A stretch of 64,000 nt of DNA. Origin: Bacteroidaceae bacterium. Its GTDB lineage: Bacteria > Bacteroidota > Bacteroidia > Bacteroidales > Bacteroidaceae. The translations under genes were made by a program, and so were the position numbers. This document shows positions 7,687-18,031 of this stretch, piece after piece. Position 1 is the first letter of the stretch, and each line of letters starts with the position of its first letter. The stretch is taken from assembly GCA_017546505.1 (NCBI GenBank), contig JAFYWV010000002.1:44801-108800 (forward strand), written 5' to 3'. The notes beneath the pieces were generated by a model. The model ran no database searches. It saw only the letters and a program-made list of their open reading frames with translations, and had not been told where the DNA came from.

Positions 7687-10011
7687 ATGGCACTTATAAA
7701 TTGTAGTGAATGCGGAAACCAAATGTCTGATAAGGCCCAAAGTTGTCCCAAATGTGGTGCGCCCAATCCAAACGCGCCGATGCAGAATCTTGAGGAATAT
7801 TACTTTAATCCATGCGCTTGGCACAACAATGCTCCTGCTGTGTCGTCTTGTGTTACTTGTGGAAGAGCAATGTGTAAAACTTGTGTTGATACAGCACCAT
7901 TTGCAATAAACAATAAACCGCAATGTAATGAATGCAGTCTGCAGATGTTGGGAGAAAATATCTCCACCAATAAAACAACGAAATTTTGGTCTGTTGTCAA
8001 ACTTGTATTCTTATTGCTGTTCATGTCTGTTGGACTTATGATATACATATCAAGTCCAGAGCATATTATGACGGCCTGGATTATTGCCGGCATCGGCGGT
8101 CTTCCATCGGCATTGAAAAACTTTGTAACTCGTTCGGCCGAAGAAAAATGGGCTGATGAAATCGTAACGCGAGTAGACCCGAACGAGGGCTGTTTCCAAC
8201 AGATGTTTGCCTTCTTCTTCAAAGTGGCCTTTGCCTTCCTGCTTGCCCCGGTTGCAGCCATTTGGTTCACAATAAAGAACATTGTCGCTATCGTAAAATC
8301 CAGTCGTGCGATCAAGGCAGACCAAGCAGATTACGATACAATTTTGTTGCGTATGCAGGAAATCGCACATCCGGCAGAGGCAAATTCTCCTCATACCGGC
8401 CAAGGGTCACAAACGGCAAACAGAGACTATACCAATGCATCGGTTCAACCCGAAAAGCCGGCACAGCAAGTAGCTACCTCCCATACATCAACCGATGCGG
8501 TGTATACACAGTCTGCCAAACACTCTCAGGACACTTCGCCTGCTCAAAAATCTACATCTTCAAAACTGAATGTCGCATTGATAATTGGCATTGTTATAGG
8601 CGCATTTGCACTGGTTGGGCTTGTCGGGGGGTATTTTATATGGTATGCACCTTATGCTAAAGACAGGGATGCGCTGCGCACTTATGTCGTTGCAAACAAT
8701 GTCTTTTTGCGATCGTCAAAAGTTGCCGGGATTGAATACAATAAGTTGACCAAGGTTCCATATGGTACACGACTTATTACCTATTCGAAGGATGATGAGT
8801 GGGCCGAAGTAAAAGTGGACGGAGTGGAAGGCTTTGTGGCTGCTCCATATTTGCTTGAGTGGGACGATTTCATGTTGCTTGACAATGTCTGGGGTAATGC
8901 CGATGCAAAAGAATGCATCGAATCGTCCAAATCACGTATGGCAGTGCTGGATTACTGCAAGCGCAAGCAGTTAAATACAGGAACCGAGGGCTGGCAACTT
9001 TACACGTTGCCAAAGGATGCAAAATGTAACAATTTTCTATATCCCCGTTTGGACAACGACCATGATAAATTCGCCGAGTTTGCTTTTGTTCTCAAGAACC
9101 AGACTGCAAAAGAACGTCTGTTTGCTATATATTCTTTTGATGATGATACAGAGAATCCGATATTTCTATATGATGAACCAGCGCCCGAGGACGGGGAAAT
9201 AAAACAAATCAAATACAGCGGGGAAAAATATATCGTAAAATATACCGGTCATGTTACGGCAGTCACGCCCAAAACTGTTGATGATAAAAAAAATAAAGTC
9301 GAATTTAAAGCAACAGCTTCCGAGGTTGTTGGAATAGGCGAAACATTTAAACTCTGTTATGAAGTAATGACAGATAAAGAAGAGGGCTTTTGTGTACCAC
9401 AAATAAAGGATTTTGAGATACTGCATGGTCCTACTCGCGGAATCAGGTCATCTATGAGTTCAAAGAATGGAGCAACATCCAGAGAGTCAAGTGTAACCTA
9501 TACTTACGTTCTGAAAGCAAAAGAGGTGGGAGTATTCGTGGTGCCCCCTGCCACCATTACTGCTGATGGAGAAGTGATAACTTCCAACTCGGTACAGATA
9601 AAAGTCGTGTCCGAAGATTTGAACGTGCAAAATCAAATCTCTTCAATAGCATCTGAAACCGTTAGTGATAATGAAAAAGAAATTTCTGCCGAGGAGCCTG
9701 TCTATGCTGCTGCAGAGCAGGCGCCCGAATTCCCTGGCGGTATGGAATGCTTGACGGATTTTATCAGAAAAAATCTGAAATACCCGCCCTTTAGTCGGAC
9801 TTTTGGCATAGAAGGTAAGGTTGTCGTGTCGTTTGTGGTAGAAAAAGATGGCAGTACAACTGATTTTACAGTTGTACGAAGCGTGGATCCCGATTTGGAT
9901 AACGAAGCATTGCGCGTTCTTAAAAGTATGCCTGAATGGAAACCTGGGAAACAAGATGGCGTGCCAGTAAGGGTTAAGTTCGCTGTTCCTATCAATTTTA
10001 GGCTTAAATGA
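7687..10011 (+). CDS. Membrane protein fusing zinc ribbons, SH3-like, BatD-like and TonB C-terminal domains
   Basis: A 774-residue protein of unknown function with a rare domain order. Residues 5-25 are a zinc ribbon (CSECGNQ...CPKCGAP). Residues 43-87 form a second Cys/His-rich finger (CAWH...CVTC...CKTC...CNEC). Hydrophobic stretches lie at about 104-122, 128-146, 172-200 and 297-320. An SH3_3-like domain (~332-390, VFLRSSKVAG...WAEVKVDGVEGFVA) follows. Residues ~538-642 resemble the first domain of BatD (EFKATASEVVGIGETFKL, ending ITSNSVQIKVV). Residues ~680-774 are a TonB C-terminal domain (APEFPGGMECL, EGKVVVSFVVEKDGS, MPEWKPGKQDG). That last domain normally works in the periplasm on outer-membrane receptors, so an odd number of true membrane crossings is expected. 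A receptor gene lies upstream on the same strand. Confidence 0.8.
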   Translation: MALINCSECGNQMSDKAQSCPKCGAPNPNAPMQNLEEYYFNPCAWHNNAPAVSSCVTCGRAMCKTCVDTAPFAINNKPQCNECSLQMLGENISTNKTTKFWSVVKLVFLLLFMSVGLMIYISSPEHIMTAWIIAGIGGLPSALKNFVTRSAEEKWADEIVTRVDPNEGCFQQMFAFFFKVAFAFLLAPVAAIWFTIKNIVAIVKSSRAIKADQADYDTILLRMQEIAHPAEANSPHTGQGSQTANRDYTNASVQPEKPAQQVATSHTSTDAVYTQSAKHSQDTSPAQKSTSSKLNVALIIGIVIGAFALVGLVGGYFIWYAPYAKDRDALRTYVVANNVFLRSSKVAGIEYNKLTKVPYGTRLITYSKDDEWAEVKVDGVEGFVAAPYLLEWDDFMLLDNVWGNADAKECIESSKSRMAVLDYCKRKQLNTGTEGWQLYTLPKDAKCNNFLYPRLDNDHDKFAEFAFVLKNQTAKERLFAIYSFDDDTENPIFLYDEPAPEDGEIKQIKYSGEKYIVKYTGHVTAVTPKTVDDKKNKVEFKATASEVVGIGETFKLCYEVMTDKEEGFCVPQIKDFEILHGPTRGIRSSMSSKNGATSRESSVTYTYVLKAKEVGVFVVPPATITADGEVITSNSVQIKVVSEDLNVQNQISSIASETVSDNEKEISAEEPVYAAAEQAPEFPGGMECLTDFIRKNLKYPPFSRTFGIEGKVVVSFVVEKDGSTTDFTVVRSVDPDLDNEALRVLKSMPEWKPGKQDGVPVRVKFAVPINFRLK

Positions 10012-10159
10012 GTAGGTATAGATAAATTTGCCAAGATGGCATAAATTATGCTTCAAAAAAGAAAGAAACAGACATTCTTGAACATAAAAAACGGCGAAAC
10101 AACCGGCTTCTATAAGAAAATATTTTTTTAGAAATTTAAACAGCTTCTGAATATCGTTG

Positions 10160-10167
10160 TATCTTTG
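10160..10167 (+). promoter_or_regulatory. -7 element upstream of yihA
   Basis: TATCTTTG, a perfect match to TAnnTTTG, lies 24 nt before the ATG at 10191. The -33 region is AT-rich without a clear TTG. The rest of the 179-nt gap after 10011 shows nothing else I can name. Confidence 0.5.
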
Positions 10168-10190
10168 CATAAAGAAAAAACAATGACTAT

Positions 10191-10796
10191 ATGAGTACAC
10201 CAATTGTAAAGAGCGCACGTTTTATAATAAGCAACACCGATATAAAGAAGTGTCCGCAGGACGGGAGGCCCGAATATGCCTTCATTGGCCGTTCCAATGT
10301 AGGAAAGTCAAGCCTCATCAATGCGTTGACAAACCAAAAGAAGCTGGCGCAGACATCGGCAACACCGGGTAAGACCCTGCTTATAAACCACTATCTCATC
10401 AACAATGAGTGGTATCTGGTCGACCTGCCCGGCTATGGCTATGCAAAGCGAAGCAAGTCGCAGAATGAGCAGTTGGAGCATATCATTTCAAGTTATGTGC
10501 TTGAGCGCGAACAGATGACTCTGTTGTTTGTGCTCATAGATTGCCGTCACGAGCCCCAAAAGATTGATTTGGAGTTTTTTCAATGGCTTGGCGAGAATGG
10601 TGTGCCATTCTCAATAATCTTTACAAAGGCCGATAAGGTGACAAAGAGTGTATTGGCAAAAAACATTGCATCCTACAAGGCGAAACTGCTCGAGGAGTGG
10701 GAGGAGTTGCCACCGGTGTTTGTTACATCGTCCGAGAATGGCTTGGGCAGGAGTGAGGTGCTGGGGTATGTCGAGGAGATAAATTCCACACTTTGA
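10191..10796 (+). CDS. engB: Ribosome biogenesis GTP-binding protein YihA/YsxC (EngB)
   Basis: A 201-residue cytoplasmic GTPase needed for late assembly of the large ribosomal subunit and often linked to cell division. The G motifs are all present: G1 [14 protein letters not shown] near residue 30, G2 region TSATPGKT, G3 DLPGYGYAK and G4 FTKADK near 140. Length and motif order match the family. It has its own -7 element at 10160-10167 and is separated by 264 nt from the next operon, so it is probably monocistronic. Confidence 0.95.
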   Translation: MSTPIVKSARFIISNTDIKKCPQDGRPEYAFIGRSNVGKSSLINALTNQKKLAQTSATPGKTLLINHYLINNEWYLVDLPGYGYAKRSKSQNEQLEHIISSYVLEREQMTLLFVLIDCRHEPQKIDLEFFQWLGENGVPFSIIFTKADKVTKSVLAKNIASYKAKLLEEWEELPPVFVTSSENGLGRSEVLGYVEEINSTL

Positions 10797-11060
10797 GTGT
10801 GTTTGAGAGTGTGTTTGTGTGGGCCGGGGTGTATTCTTGTGTTTTTTTATGCACGTTTCTTTACAAATTTTGTATCCTATTATCAATTTAATAATTATTA
10901 TTAGTATCTTTGCGGCTGTTTTTGGAAGAGGGTGAATGAAAATGTAATATTTATTCTCTTTTTTGTGCTACGCGCTTCGGCATTGTCTTGTAATTGTTGT
11001 TTGCAAGGCCTTGTTGCGGTGGGTAGACATTTGTGTGTGATAGAAAATAAATTTTTGTAA
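10797..11060 (+). promoter_or_regulatory. Promoter and leader of the SusC/SusD-LRR operon
   Basis: This 264-nt gap holds a perfect -7 element TATCTTTG at 10905-10912 in an AT-rich context. It implies a leader of about 140 nt before the susC-like ATG at 11061. The leader contains the palindrome CAAGGCCTTG (11004-11013) but no strong hairpin with a T-run. No regulator gene (SusR, hybrid two-component or ECF sigma/anti-sigma pair) lies next to the operon. Confidence 0.5.
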
Positions 11061-14000
11061 ATGAGAAATAGAGTATTTTTGCTGTTTGCCATTCTCTGTA
11101 TGTTTGCGGCGCAATCGACCTGGGCACAGTCTTTCAAGGTGAGGGGTAGGGTTACCTCTTCCGAAGACGGTGAGGGTATGATTTCGCTTACAATTATGCA
11201 GAAAGGTACATCAAACGGCGTGGTTACTGACTTTGACGGAAATTATGAAATTGATGTCAAAGGTGCAGATGAGGCGCAGTTGCAGTTCACTTATGTCGGT
11301 TACACGCCGCAAGAGTTCACTGTGAACAAGGAGACAAAGGTCTTGGATGTGGTAATGAATCCTGAGCAAATGACAATTGACGAGGTTGTCGTTGTGGCAT
11401 ACGGTGTCCGCAAAAAAGGAACAATATCCGGTTCGGTTTCCACTGTGAAGGCCGAAAAGTTGGAGAATGTGCCGGCTGTGAGTTTTGACCAGGCATTGCA
11501 GGGTGCGACACCGGGTATGACCGTTATTTCAAATTCGGGAGAGCCCAGCAAGCCGGCTGTGTTCCAGATTCGTGGTACGAACTCAATCAATTCGGGTACT
11601 TCGCCGCTGTTCATTCTTGACGGTGTGCCCATCACAAGTTCCGATTTCAATTCTATCAGCCCCGGTGATATTGAGTCTATAAACGTACTCAAGGATGCTT
11701 CATCGACATCAATCTATGGTGCACGTGCGGCAAATGGTGTGGTGGTGATAACAACAAAACGCGGTACTTCGACCGAGAAGGTTGATATCACTTTGCGCAC
11801 TCAGCAGGGTTTCTCAAATCTTGCTCACGGCGAGTGGAATATGATGAACACTGCCGAGAGAATACAGTTTGAGAAAGAGATTGGCATTGATGCCGGACAG
11901 GATTACAATCTCCTTGGACAGACCGATATCAACTGGCTGGATGTTGTATTCAATGACAGGGCGCGTTTGCAGGGTTATGATTTGACCGTGAGCCACGCTA
12001 CCGATAAATTGAACTATTTTGTATCGGGTGGTTACTATGACCAGGAGGGTATTGCACAGGGTTCGACATTCTCGCGCTTTAATCTACGTTCAAATGTCGA
12101 CGTAAAGGTCGCACCTTGGCTGAAAATCGGTACAAATACAATGTTGGCATACGAGGAGGCTCAGCAGGCCGATGACGGTGAGTATGCTCTCTATACTCCA
12201 ATCTCGGCTTGTCGCTTTATGCTTCCATACTGGAATCCTTACAAAAAAGATGGTTCTTTGGCATCCTCAAAGGATGGTAGCTGGAAGGGCACATCGTACA
12301 ACCCATTGGAGTGGATGGAGAACAACCCTCTCGACAACAAGAAGTACAAGGCCTTGAGTGTGCTGTATGCCGAGATTACCCCAATCCGTAATCTTACCAT
12401 CCGTTCACAGTTTGGTGTTGACTATTCGCATTCGACAGCCGATATGAAATCCTATCCAAGTTTTGTGGGCAACAACGGCGTGGGTGCTGCCGGCCGCAGT
12501 TCGTATGCGACAGTGAACCTTACTATAACAAACACAATCAACTATAAGTTCGATGTGCAGCGCTATCATCACTTCAATGTGATGCTTGGTCAAGAGGGTG
12601 TGGACTATCGCTCCGAGGGCTTCCAGGTGGTGACACGTGGACAGAACAACGATTCGTTCACTCTGTTGTCTTCGGGAACAAGAGCCTCATCGTGGGCAAA
12701 CTCATATTCAAGCCACGCGTTCCTCTCATTCTTCGCACGTGGCGAGTATAACTATAACGACCGCTATTATGCCGATTTCTCGGTACGTAGTGACGCTTCA
12801 TCGCGCTTTGGAAAGAATGGCCGTTGGGCTACATTCTGGTCGCTTGGATTTATGTGGGATGTACGCAAGGAGAAGTTTATGAAATCTTGCAGAAATTGGC
12901 TCACAAATGCTCAGATAGCTGCAAGTACAGGTACATCGGGTAACTCTTCAATCCCCGATTACGACCATTTGGCACTTGTTGGTGGCGGCTCTAACTATAT
13001 GGGTGTTGCAGGTATTGCACCGGCTACACAAGGAAATGAAAAGTTGAGTTGGGAGCAGTTGTGGACTTCAAACCTTGCCATCCATCTTGGTTTCTTTGGT
13101 CGTGTGAACGCTGATGTTGAGCTTTATCACAAGAAAACGACCAATATGCTTATGCTTGTGCCACAGTCGTACGTGAACAACGGCTTCGGCACACGTTGGG
13201 ATAATGTGGGTGCAATGATTAATCAGGGTGTAGAGGTCTCTTTGGGTGCCGATGTCATAAGCACAAAGGATTTTGTCTGGAATGTCAATGCCAATGCAAG
13301 CTACAACCATAATGAGATTACAGAGCTTTACAACGGTCTTGATGAATATGAGTTGTCCAATACATCAACCAAACTTGTTGTCGGACATTCCATTGGCGAA
13401 TTCTATATAAATAGGTATGCGGGCGTGAACCCTGCAAACGGTGATGCTCTCTGGTATGACAAAGAGGGTAACATAACCAATGTCTATAGTGAGAACGACA
13501 AGGTGTTGGTGGGTAAAAACTACAATGCTCCCTGGCAGGGTGGTTTTGGTACTTCGTTGAGCTACAAGGGTATATCTTTGAATGCAAACTTCAGTTGGGT
13601 TGCCGACCGTTGGATGTTCAACAACGACCGCTTCTTTGAGGAGAGTAACGGTCTCTATTCGGTCTACAACCAGTCGAAGCGTCTATTGTATGACCGTTGG
13701 AAAAAACCAGGTGACGTAACAGACATTCCACGTTATGGTGTAACTCCTCAAATGGACTCACGTTTCTTGGAAGATGCTTCGTTCCTGCGTCTGAAAAACA
13801 TTATGTTGAGCTATGACTTCCCTCGTACAATGCTTGGAAAAACCGGTTTCATAAGCCGTGCACGTGTATATGTTCAGGCGCAGAACCTCTTTACCTGGAC
13901 AAAGTTCAGCGGTCTCGATCCTGAGTCTACAAGCAATGTCTACAAGGCTCAGTATCCGATGTCGCGCCAATATACATTGGGAGTTGAAATAACATTCTAA
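11061..14000 (+). CDS. SusC/RagA-family TonB-dependent outer-membrane transporter
   Basis: A 979-residue TonB-linked barrel that should pair with the SusD-like lipoprotein at 14016 as a pedal-bin importer. It has a signal peptide (1-22, cleaved near WAQ), then a carboxypeptidase-regulatory-like domain (~27-98). A TonB box (IDEVVVVAYG, 106-115) and a plug with SPLFILDGVP (181-190) and SIYGARAANGVVVITTKRG follow. The barrel ends QYTLGVEITF. There is no STN domain, so signalling to an anti-sigma factor is not suggested. It is the first gene of a ten-gene operon. The neighbouring protease and LRR lipoproteins, and the absence of any glycoside hydrolase, favour a peptide or protein substrate over a glycan. 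That is inference from context. Confidence 0.93.
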   Translation: MRNRVFLLFAILCMFAAQSTWAQSFKVRGRVTSSEDGEGMISLTIMQKGTSNGVVTDFDGNYEIDVKGADEAQLQFTYVGYTPQEFTVNKETKVLDVVMNPEQMTIDEVVVVAYGVRKKGTISGSVSTVKAEKLENVPAVSFDQALQGATPGMTVISNSGEPSKPAVFQIRGTNSINSGTSPLFILDGVPITSSDFNSISPGDIESINVLKDASSTSIYGARAANGVVVITTKRGTSTEKVDITLRTQQGFSNLAHGEWNMMNTAERIQFEKEIGIDAGQDYNLLGQTDINWLDVVFNDRARLQGYDLTVSHATDKLNYFVSGGYYDQEGIAQGSTFSRFNLRSNVDVKVAPWLKIGTNTMLAYEEAQQADDGEYALYTPISACRFMLPYWNPYKKDGSLASSKDGSWKGTSYNPLEWMENNPLDNKKYKALSVLYAEITPIRNLTIRSQFGVDYSHSTADMKSYPSFVGNNGVGAAGRSSYATVNLTITNTINYKFDVQRYHHFNVMLGQEGVDYRSEGFQVVTRGQNNDSFTLLSSGTRASSWANSYSSHAFLSFFARGEYNYNDRYYADFSVRSDASSRFGKNGRWATFWSLGFMWDVRKEKFMKSCRNWLTNAQIAASTGTSGNSSIPDYDHLALVGGGSNYMGVAGIAPATQGNEKLSWEQLWTSNLAIHLGFFGRVNADVELYHKKTTNMLMLVPQSYVNNGFGTRWDNVGAMINQGVEVSLGADVISTKDFVWNVNANASYNHNEITELYNGLDEYELSNTSTKLVVGHSIGEFYINRYAGVNPANGDALWYDKEGNITNVYSENDKVLVGKNYNAPWQGGFGTSLSYKGISLNANFSWVADRWMFNNDRFFEESNGLYSVYNQSKRLLYDRWKKPGDVTDIPRYGVTPQMDSRFLEDASFLRLKNIMLSYDFPRTMLGKTGFISRARVYVQAQNLFTWTKFSGLDPESTSNVYKAQYPMSRQYTLGVEITF

Positions 14001-14015
14001 CCTTAGGACTCTTTT

Positions 14016-15545
14016 ATGATGAAGAAGATAATTACCTATATATCGTTGGCAATGATGCTTGTTGTGCAGGTATCGTGTCTTGACAAATTTCCAGAGAATG
14101 CCGTACCCGAGGGTTCGGCGATAACCAGTGTTGATGAGGCTGACCAGGCTGTGGTGGGTATATACTCATCGTTTCTTAGCGGTGCGCTCTATAGTGGCTA
14201 TCTGACACTTTTGCCCGATATTCAGTGCGATATGGTGTATGCTGTGAACGGATATACAAACACCTTCGGCGATGTGTGGCGTTGGGAAATTCTTGCTACA
14301 AATGCACAGGTTGAGGCTGTGTATGGTTCGTTGTATTCGGTGATTGGAAATTGTAACTTTCTGCTCGACAATGCAGTGAAACTGATGCAGACTCTCACCA
14401 ATGATACTGAACTTGACCGTATGGAACTCTATTGCGGTGAAGCCTATTTTGCCCGTGCTCTTGCATACAGCGAGTTGATAAAGCTCTACTGTGTAGATTA
14501 TAAGGGCGATGAAGAGGCAAAGAATGAACTTGGTGTTGTGTTGAGGACAAAATATTACGAGAACCAACCAATCAAACGTGCATCGCTCTACGACTCGTAT
14601 CAGCAGGTGCTCAGCGACCTTGACAAGGCTGCCGAGATGTTGAAACTCGATGAAGACTACGACCCTGCCTATGATGGTTATCTGTACAATAACTCGGTAT
14701 ATTTCAATGAGTACACAGTCTATGCACTCCGTGCTCGCGTAGCGCTTTATATGCGTGATTATGAGGCTGCTATCAAGTACTCATCGAAAATCATCGATAG
14801 CAATATGTATTTCCTGTCAAGTTGTAATTCTCAGTATTCTGCCGATATGAACTATTACGATTATATGTGGCAGTATGACCTCTCTTCCGAAGTTATTTGG
14901 AAGGTTGGCTTTACCTCTACCAACTATGGCGGTGCGCTTGGAACTGTGTTCTTCAACTATGACTACCAGTATTTCAAACCTGACTATGTCCCTGCAAAAT
15001 GGGTGCTTGACCTATACGGCTCTAACGATTTGCGTTACAATTCATTCTTCTATGAAACACAGACAGGTTATAGCCACGGTCTTACCTGGCCATTGCTCTA
15101 CAAGTATTGGGGTAACCAGTCTCTTTATAGCGAGGCACAACTCCTTAATGTCTCAATGCCGAAGGTTTTCCGCCTCTCTGAGCAGTATCTGATACGTGCC
15201 GAGGCTTACTGTAACCTTGAGACACCCGATTATGCAAAGGCAAGCAAGGATATTACATCATTGATGGCTGCACGCTATTTGAACGGTTCGGCTTCATTGA
15301 ATGCAAACAATGCAATGGAGATTATAGAGCAGGAGCGCATCAAGGAACTTTATATGGAGGGTTTCCGTTTGCAGGATTTGAAACGTTGGGGTAAGGGCTT
15401 TGAGCGTACACCACAAGACCAGTCTCTATCTAACGGCAGCAGCCTGAAGGTGGCTGCAAGCAATCCTTTGTTTGTATGGCCGATACCACAGCACGAGATT
15501 GAGTCGCCGGGTGCTGATATTGAACCTAACGAAAGTAACAAATAA
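14016..15545 (+). CDS. SusD/RagB-family surface lipoprotein
   Basis: A 509-residue lid and ligand-binding partner of the SusC-like transporter, starting 15 nt after it. The signal peptide ends in a lipobox with Cys21 (VQVSCLDKFPE). SusD hallmarks are a TPR-rich core (YFARALAYSELIKLY, RLSEQYLIRAEAYCNLE) and the late signature QERIKELYMEGFRLQDLKRW. The C-terminal part ends with WPIPQHEIESPGADI, as expected for RagB/SusD. The ligand is not readable from the sequence. Confidence 0.93.
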   Translation: MMKKIITYISLAMMLVVQVSCLDKFPENAVPEGSAITSVDEADQAVVGIYSSFLSGALYSGYLTLLPDIQCDMVYAVNGYTNTFGDVWRWEILATNAQVEAVYGSLYSVIGNCNFLLDNAVKLMQTLTNDTELDRMELYCGEAYFARALAYSELIKLYCVDYKGDEEAKNELGVVLRTKYYENQPIKRASLYDSYQQVLSDLDKAAEMLKLDEDYDPAYDGYLYNNSVYFNEYTVYALRARVALYMRDYEAAIKYSSKIIDSNMYFLSSCNSQYSADMNYYDYMWQYDLSSEVIWKVGFTSTNYGGALGTVFFNYDYQYFKPDYVPAKWVLDLYGSNDLRYNSFFYETQTGYSHGLTWPLLYKYWGNQSLYSEAQLLNVSMPKVFRLSEQYLIRAEAYCNLETPDYAKASKDITSLMAARYLNGSASLNANNAMEIIEQERIKELYMEGFRLQDLKRWGKGFERTPQDQSLSNGSSLKVAASNPLFVWPIPQHEIESPGADIEPNESNK

Positions 15546-15557
15546 CAGCTGCGATAT

Positions 15558-16484
15558 ATGAATACATTATATAGAATTACAGAAAAATTATTGTGCAAGG
15601 CTGTTGCAGGCGTTGCACTCTCCGTTGCCACATTGGCTGGCATTTGGGGTTGCAATGATGCCGTTATGACATATTCAGGTCCTGAGTATGTGCTTTTTTC
15701 GGATACGCTTTATGTGTTACCGGTAGTTGATGATTTGGAGTATCACAATATTCCGGTTGTTGCAACTGTAGCTTGTGATTATGACAGGACTGTTGCTGTT
15801 GAGATTATTGATGCCTTCAGCAACGCAATTGAGGGACGTCACTATTCGCTAGAGTCGAACACAATCACAATTCCTGCAGGTGAGCTTGTGGGTAATGTGC
15901 GCGTGCGTGGCTATCACAGCAATATCGACGTGTACGATTCTTTAGGCTTCAAACTTAATCTTATTGTGCCCGAGGAGTTGCAGTGGGACATTTATGGCAC
16001 AGAATCTAATGTCATTCTGCAAAAGGCCTGCAAGTTCGATATCAATGCCTTTACCGGATACTGTGTCTTGACATCTACCTACATTATGAATTATATGGAG
16101 GTAGATAAGAGATTGGTAAAATCTGAGGTTGACCCAGAGAACGAAAATACCATTATAATAAGGGATTATTTCTTCGATGGTTATGATGCAAGGATAAAGT
16201 TCAAGACCGATGATATTCTCAATCCGCTCATTGAGATGGAGGAGGGTGATTTTGGTCTGACATCCGAGGCTTTCGGAACTATCTATGGCGATGGAATGAT
16301 AAGAATGTATCAACCGACAGCCTACACTTCTTATTACAGTAGTTGCGAGAAGTTCATCTTCCAGTATATGACACTCTATGTTCCAGGAATGGAAGAGGGT
16401 TATAACACAGTGGGAACATTTGTTAACGCTGTTGAGTGGATTAGTGACGATGAGGCCGAGAAGCTAAAACGTGAAGGATATTAA
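15558..16484 (+). CDS. Lipoprotein of unknown function (DUF4984-like)
   Basis: A 308-residue predicted lipoprotein with Cys32 as the lipidated residue (GIWGCNDA). The N-terminal third resembles an Ig-like adhesion or Calx-beta-type sandwich (VAVEIIDAFSNAIEGRHYSL). The C-terminal half is rich in Tyr and Phe. It resembles Bacteroides proteins annotated DUF4984 that sit beside SusC/SusD pairs; I name that family from memory with moderate confidence. In this position of Sus-like loci it may be a surface binding protein. It starts 12 nt after susD and is translationally linked to it. Confidence 0.6.
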   Translation: MNTLYRITEKLLCKAVAGVALSVATLAGIWGCNDAVMTYSGPEYVLFSDTLYVLPVVDDLEYHNIPVVATVACDYDRTVAVEIIDAFSNAIEGRHYSLESNTITIPAGELVGNVRVRGYHSNIDVYDSLGFKLNLIVPEELQWDIYGTESNVILQKACKFDINAFTGYCVLTSTYIMNYMEVDKRLVKSEVDPENENTIIIRDYFFDGYDARIKFKTDDILNPLIEMEEGDFGLTSEAFGTIYGDGMIRMYQPTAYTSYYSSCEKFIFQYMTLYVPGMEEGYNTVGTFVNAVEWISDDEAEKLKREGY

Positions 16485-16504
16485 ACAAGTAAAATATTAA
16501 GATT

Positions 16505-18016
16505 ATGAAATATATAAGCAAATTGTATATCGCCTGCCTTGCTGTGGCATTATCTTGCTTGGTATCGGCTTGTGTTGAAAGCGAAGAGCTTGATTCGGCA
16601 GGGTTGTCGTTTACTGAACTCCGTGATTTGGATATGGCGGCTCTTGACAGTTGCGAAAGTATTATAGGTTCGTTTGAACTTACAGCAAACGGTGACTGGA
16701 GTCTTTATAGCGACAAGATGTGGGTTAAATTGTCTTTAGAGCGTGATGGTTGGTATTTCAATGACCTCAAGGGTGAAGCTGGTGTCTACACCGTTTATGT
16801 CAAGGTGACAAACGATGCACGCGATTTCAACGATGCAACAGCGACTATAACACTTGATGCCGATGGCAAGACACAGTGTGTTGCGACAATGGAACGCAAA
16901 GGGTTGGAACGTATTTTTGCTCTTATGAGCGATGGCCAGAAGATTGAGAGAATTGAAATAGGTCCTAAGGCAGAGATAACCTTTGAACTGGTAACCAATT
17001 TTGAATGTGCTTTGCTTTCTTTGTCTGGTTGTGAATGGCTTGAAGAACCCGAAAAAGTAGATAACGGCTATAAACTGAAGGTGTTGGAGTCTCTCGTGCC
17101 ACACCCGTATGTGCTTGACGGAACTGCCACATTCGGTAATGAAGACGGTAGCTTGCTCTTTGAAGTGCCAGTGGTGTACAAGGATCCTGTAACAATGGTG
17201 ATTGTGAACGACAATGACTATACACCTTGGAACTGGGACGCTTCTATCGATGGCAAGACTTTTGTACAACAGAATTCATCGCTTGCAGACGACAGTGTAA
17301 AGATTGTTGTTGAGAATGCTTTTGTATATAAATTAAGTTGTCTCAATTATGAATTCAAGCTTGTTTCGGCTCAGATGGTTAATGGTAAACTTGAGAAGAT
17401 GGATGCCGATGAGTCTTGGATTATTGCTACAAGGAGCGAGAACGACTCGACACAGGTTTCCGTTTCGGTAAAGCCTTTATCTACGGTCTCACGTCACGGT
17501 TACCAGTTTGCTGTGCCGGTTGAGCAGTACGATGTCTTTATCGAATCACTTGCCGCAAGCAATGATGTCAGTGAATTCACTGACAAATACACCTCTTACA
17601 TAATGCTTCAGGTGCAACAATGTAACAATGACGGTTTCATCATTACCGACGCAGACGGTGTTGCTATGAATAGTATTGTTGAGGAGGAGTACTACGAGTG
17701 GCTCAGCAGTGAGTTCTCAATAACAGACCTCACAACTTGTAATCTTGAGCCCGGCAAGAGCTATACTATCGAAACAAAGCTAACCAGAAATGAATGGAAA
17801 GGTAATTTTGCTTTAAGATACAAAGATTATTTGGATAATAATACAAAGTTGCGTCTTAAGAATTGGGGAAATCCTGAGGCTATACTTGACGATAATGGTT
17901 ATTATATACTCAATATCAAAGTGCCTGCTTCATTGAATCAGGAGGTTGTGTTGTGGTTGTATACTCAAGATATTGTGAATATCAAGGCTCTTGTCATTAG
18001 GCCTGTGGCACAATGA
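16505..18016 (+). CDS. Lipoprotein of unknown function with N-terminal BACON-like domain
   Basis: A 503-residue protein with a lipobox at Cys23 (CLVSACVESEEL) followed by acidic residues, suggesting surface display. Residues ~40-130 look like a BACON/Ig-type sandwich (SFELTANGDWSLYSDKMWVKL). The rest is predicted mostly beta with no catalytic motif I recognise. The last ~130 residues (NLEPGKSYTIETKLTRNEWK to the C-terminus) could be a jelly-roll. It may belong to the family annotated DUF5003 in Bacteroides, but I am not sure. It lies 20 nt after the preceding gene in the same operon. Confidence 0.55.
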   Translation: MKYISKLYIACLAVALSCLVSACVESEELDSAGLSFTELRDLDMAALDSCESIIGSFELTANGDWSLYSDKMWVKLSLERDGWYFNDLKGEAGVYTVYVKVTNDARDFNDATATITLDADGKTQCVATMERKGLERIFALMSDGQKIERIEIGPKAEITFELVTNFECALLSLSGCEWLEEPEKVDNGYKLKVLESLVPHPYVLDGTATFGNEDGSLLFEVPVVYKDPVTMVIVNDNDYTPWNWDASIDGKTFVQQNSSLADDSVKIVVENAFVYKLSCLNYEFKLVSAQMVNGKLEKMDADESWIIATRSENDSTQVSVSVKPLSTVSRHGYQFAVPVEQYDVFIESLAASNDVSEFTDKYTSYIMLQVQQCNNDGFIITDADGVAMNSIVEEEYYEWLSSEFSITDLTTCNLEPGKSYTIETKLTRNEWKGNFALRYKDYLDNNTKLRLKNWGNPEAILDDNGYYILNIKVPASLNQEVVLWLYTQDIVNIKALVIRPVAQ

Positions 18017-18031
18017 TAAATATTTGAAATT

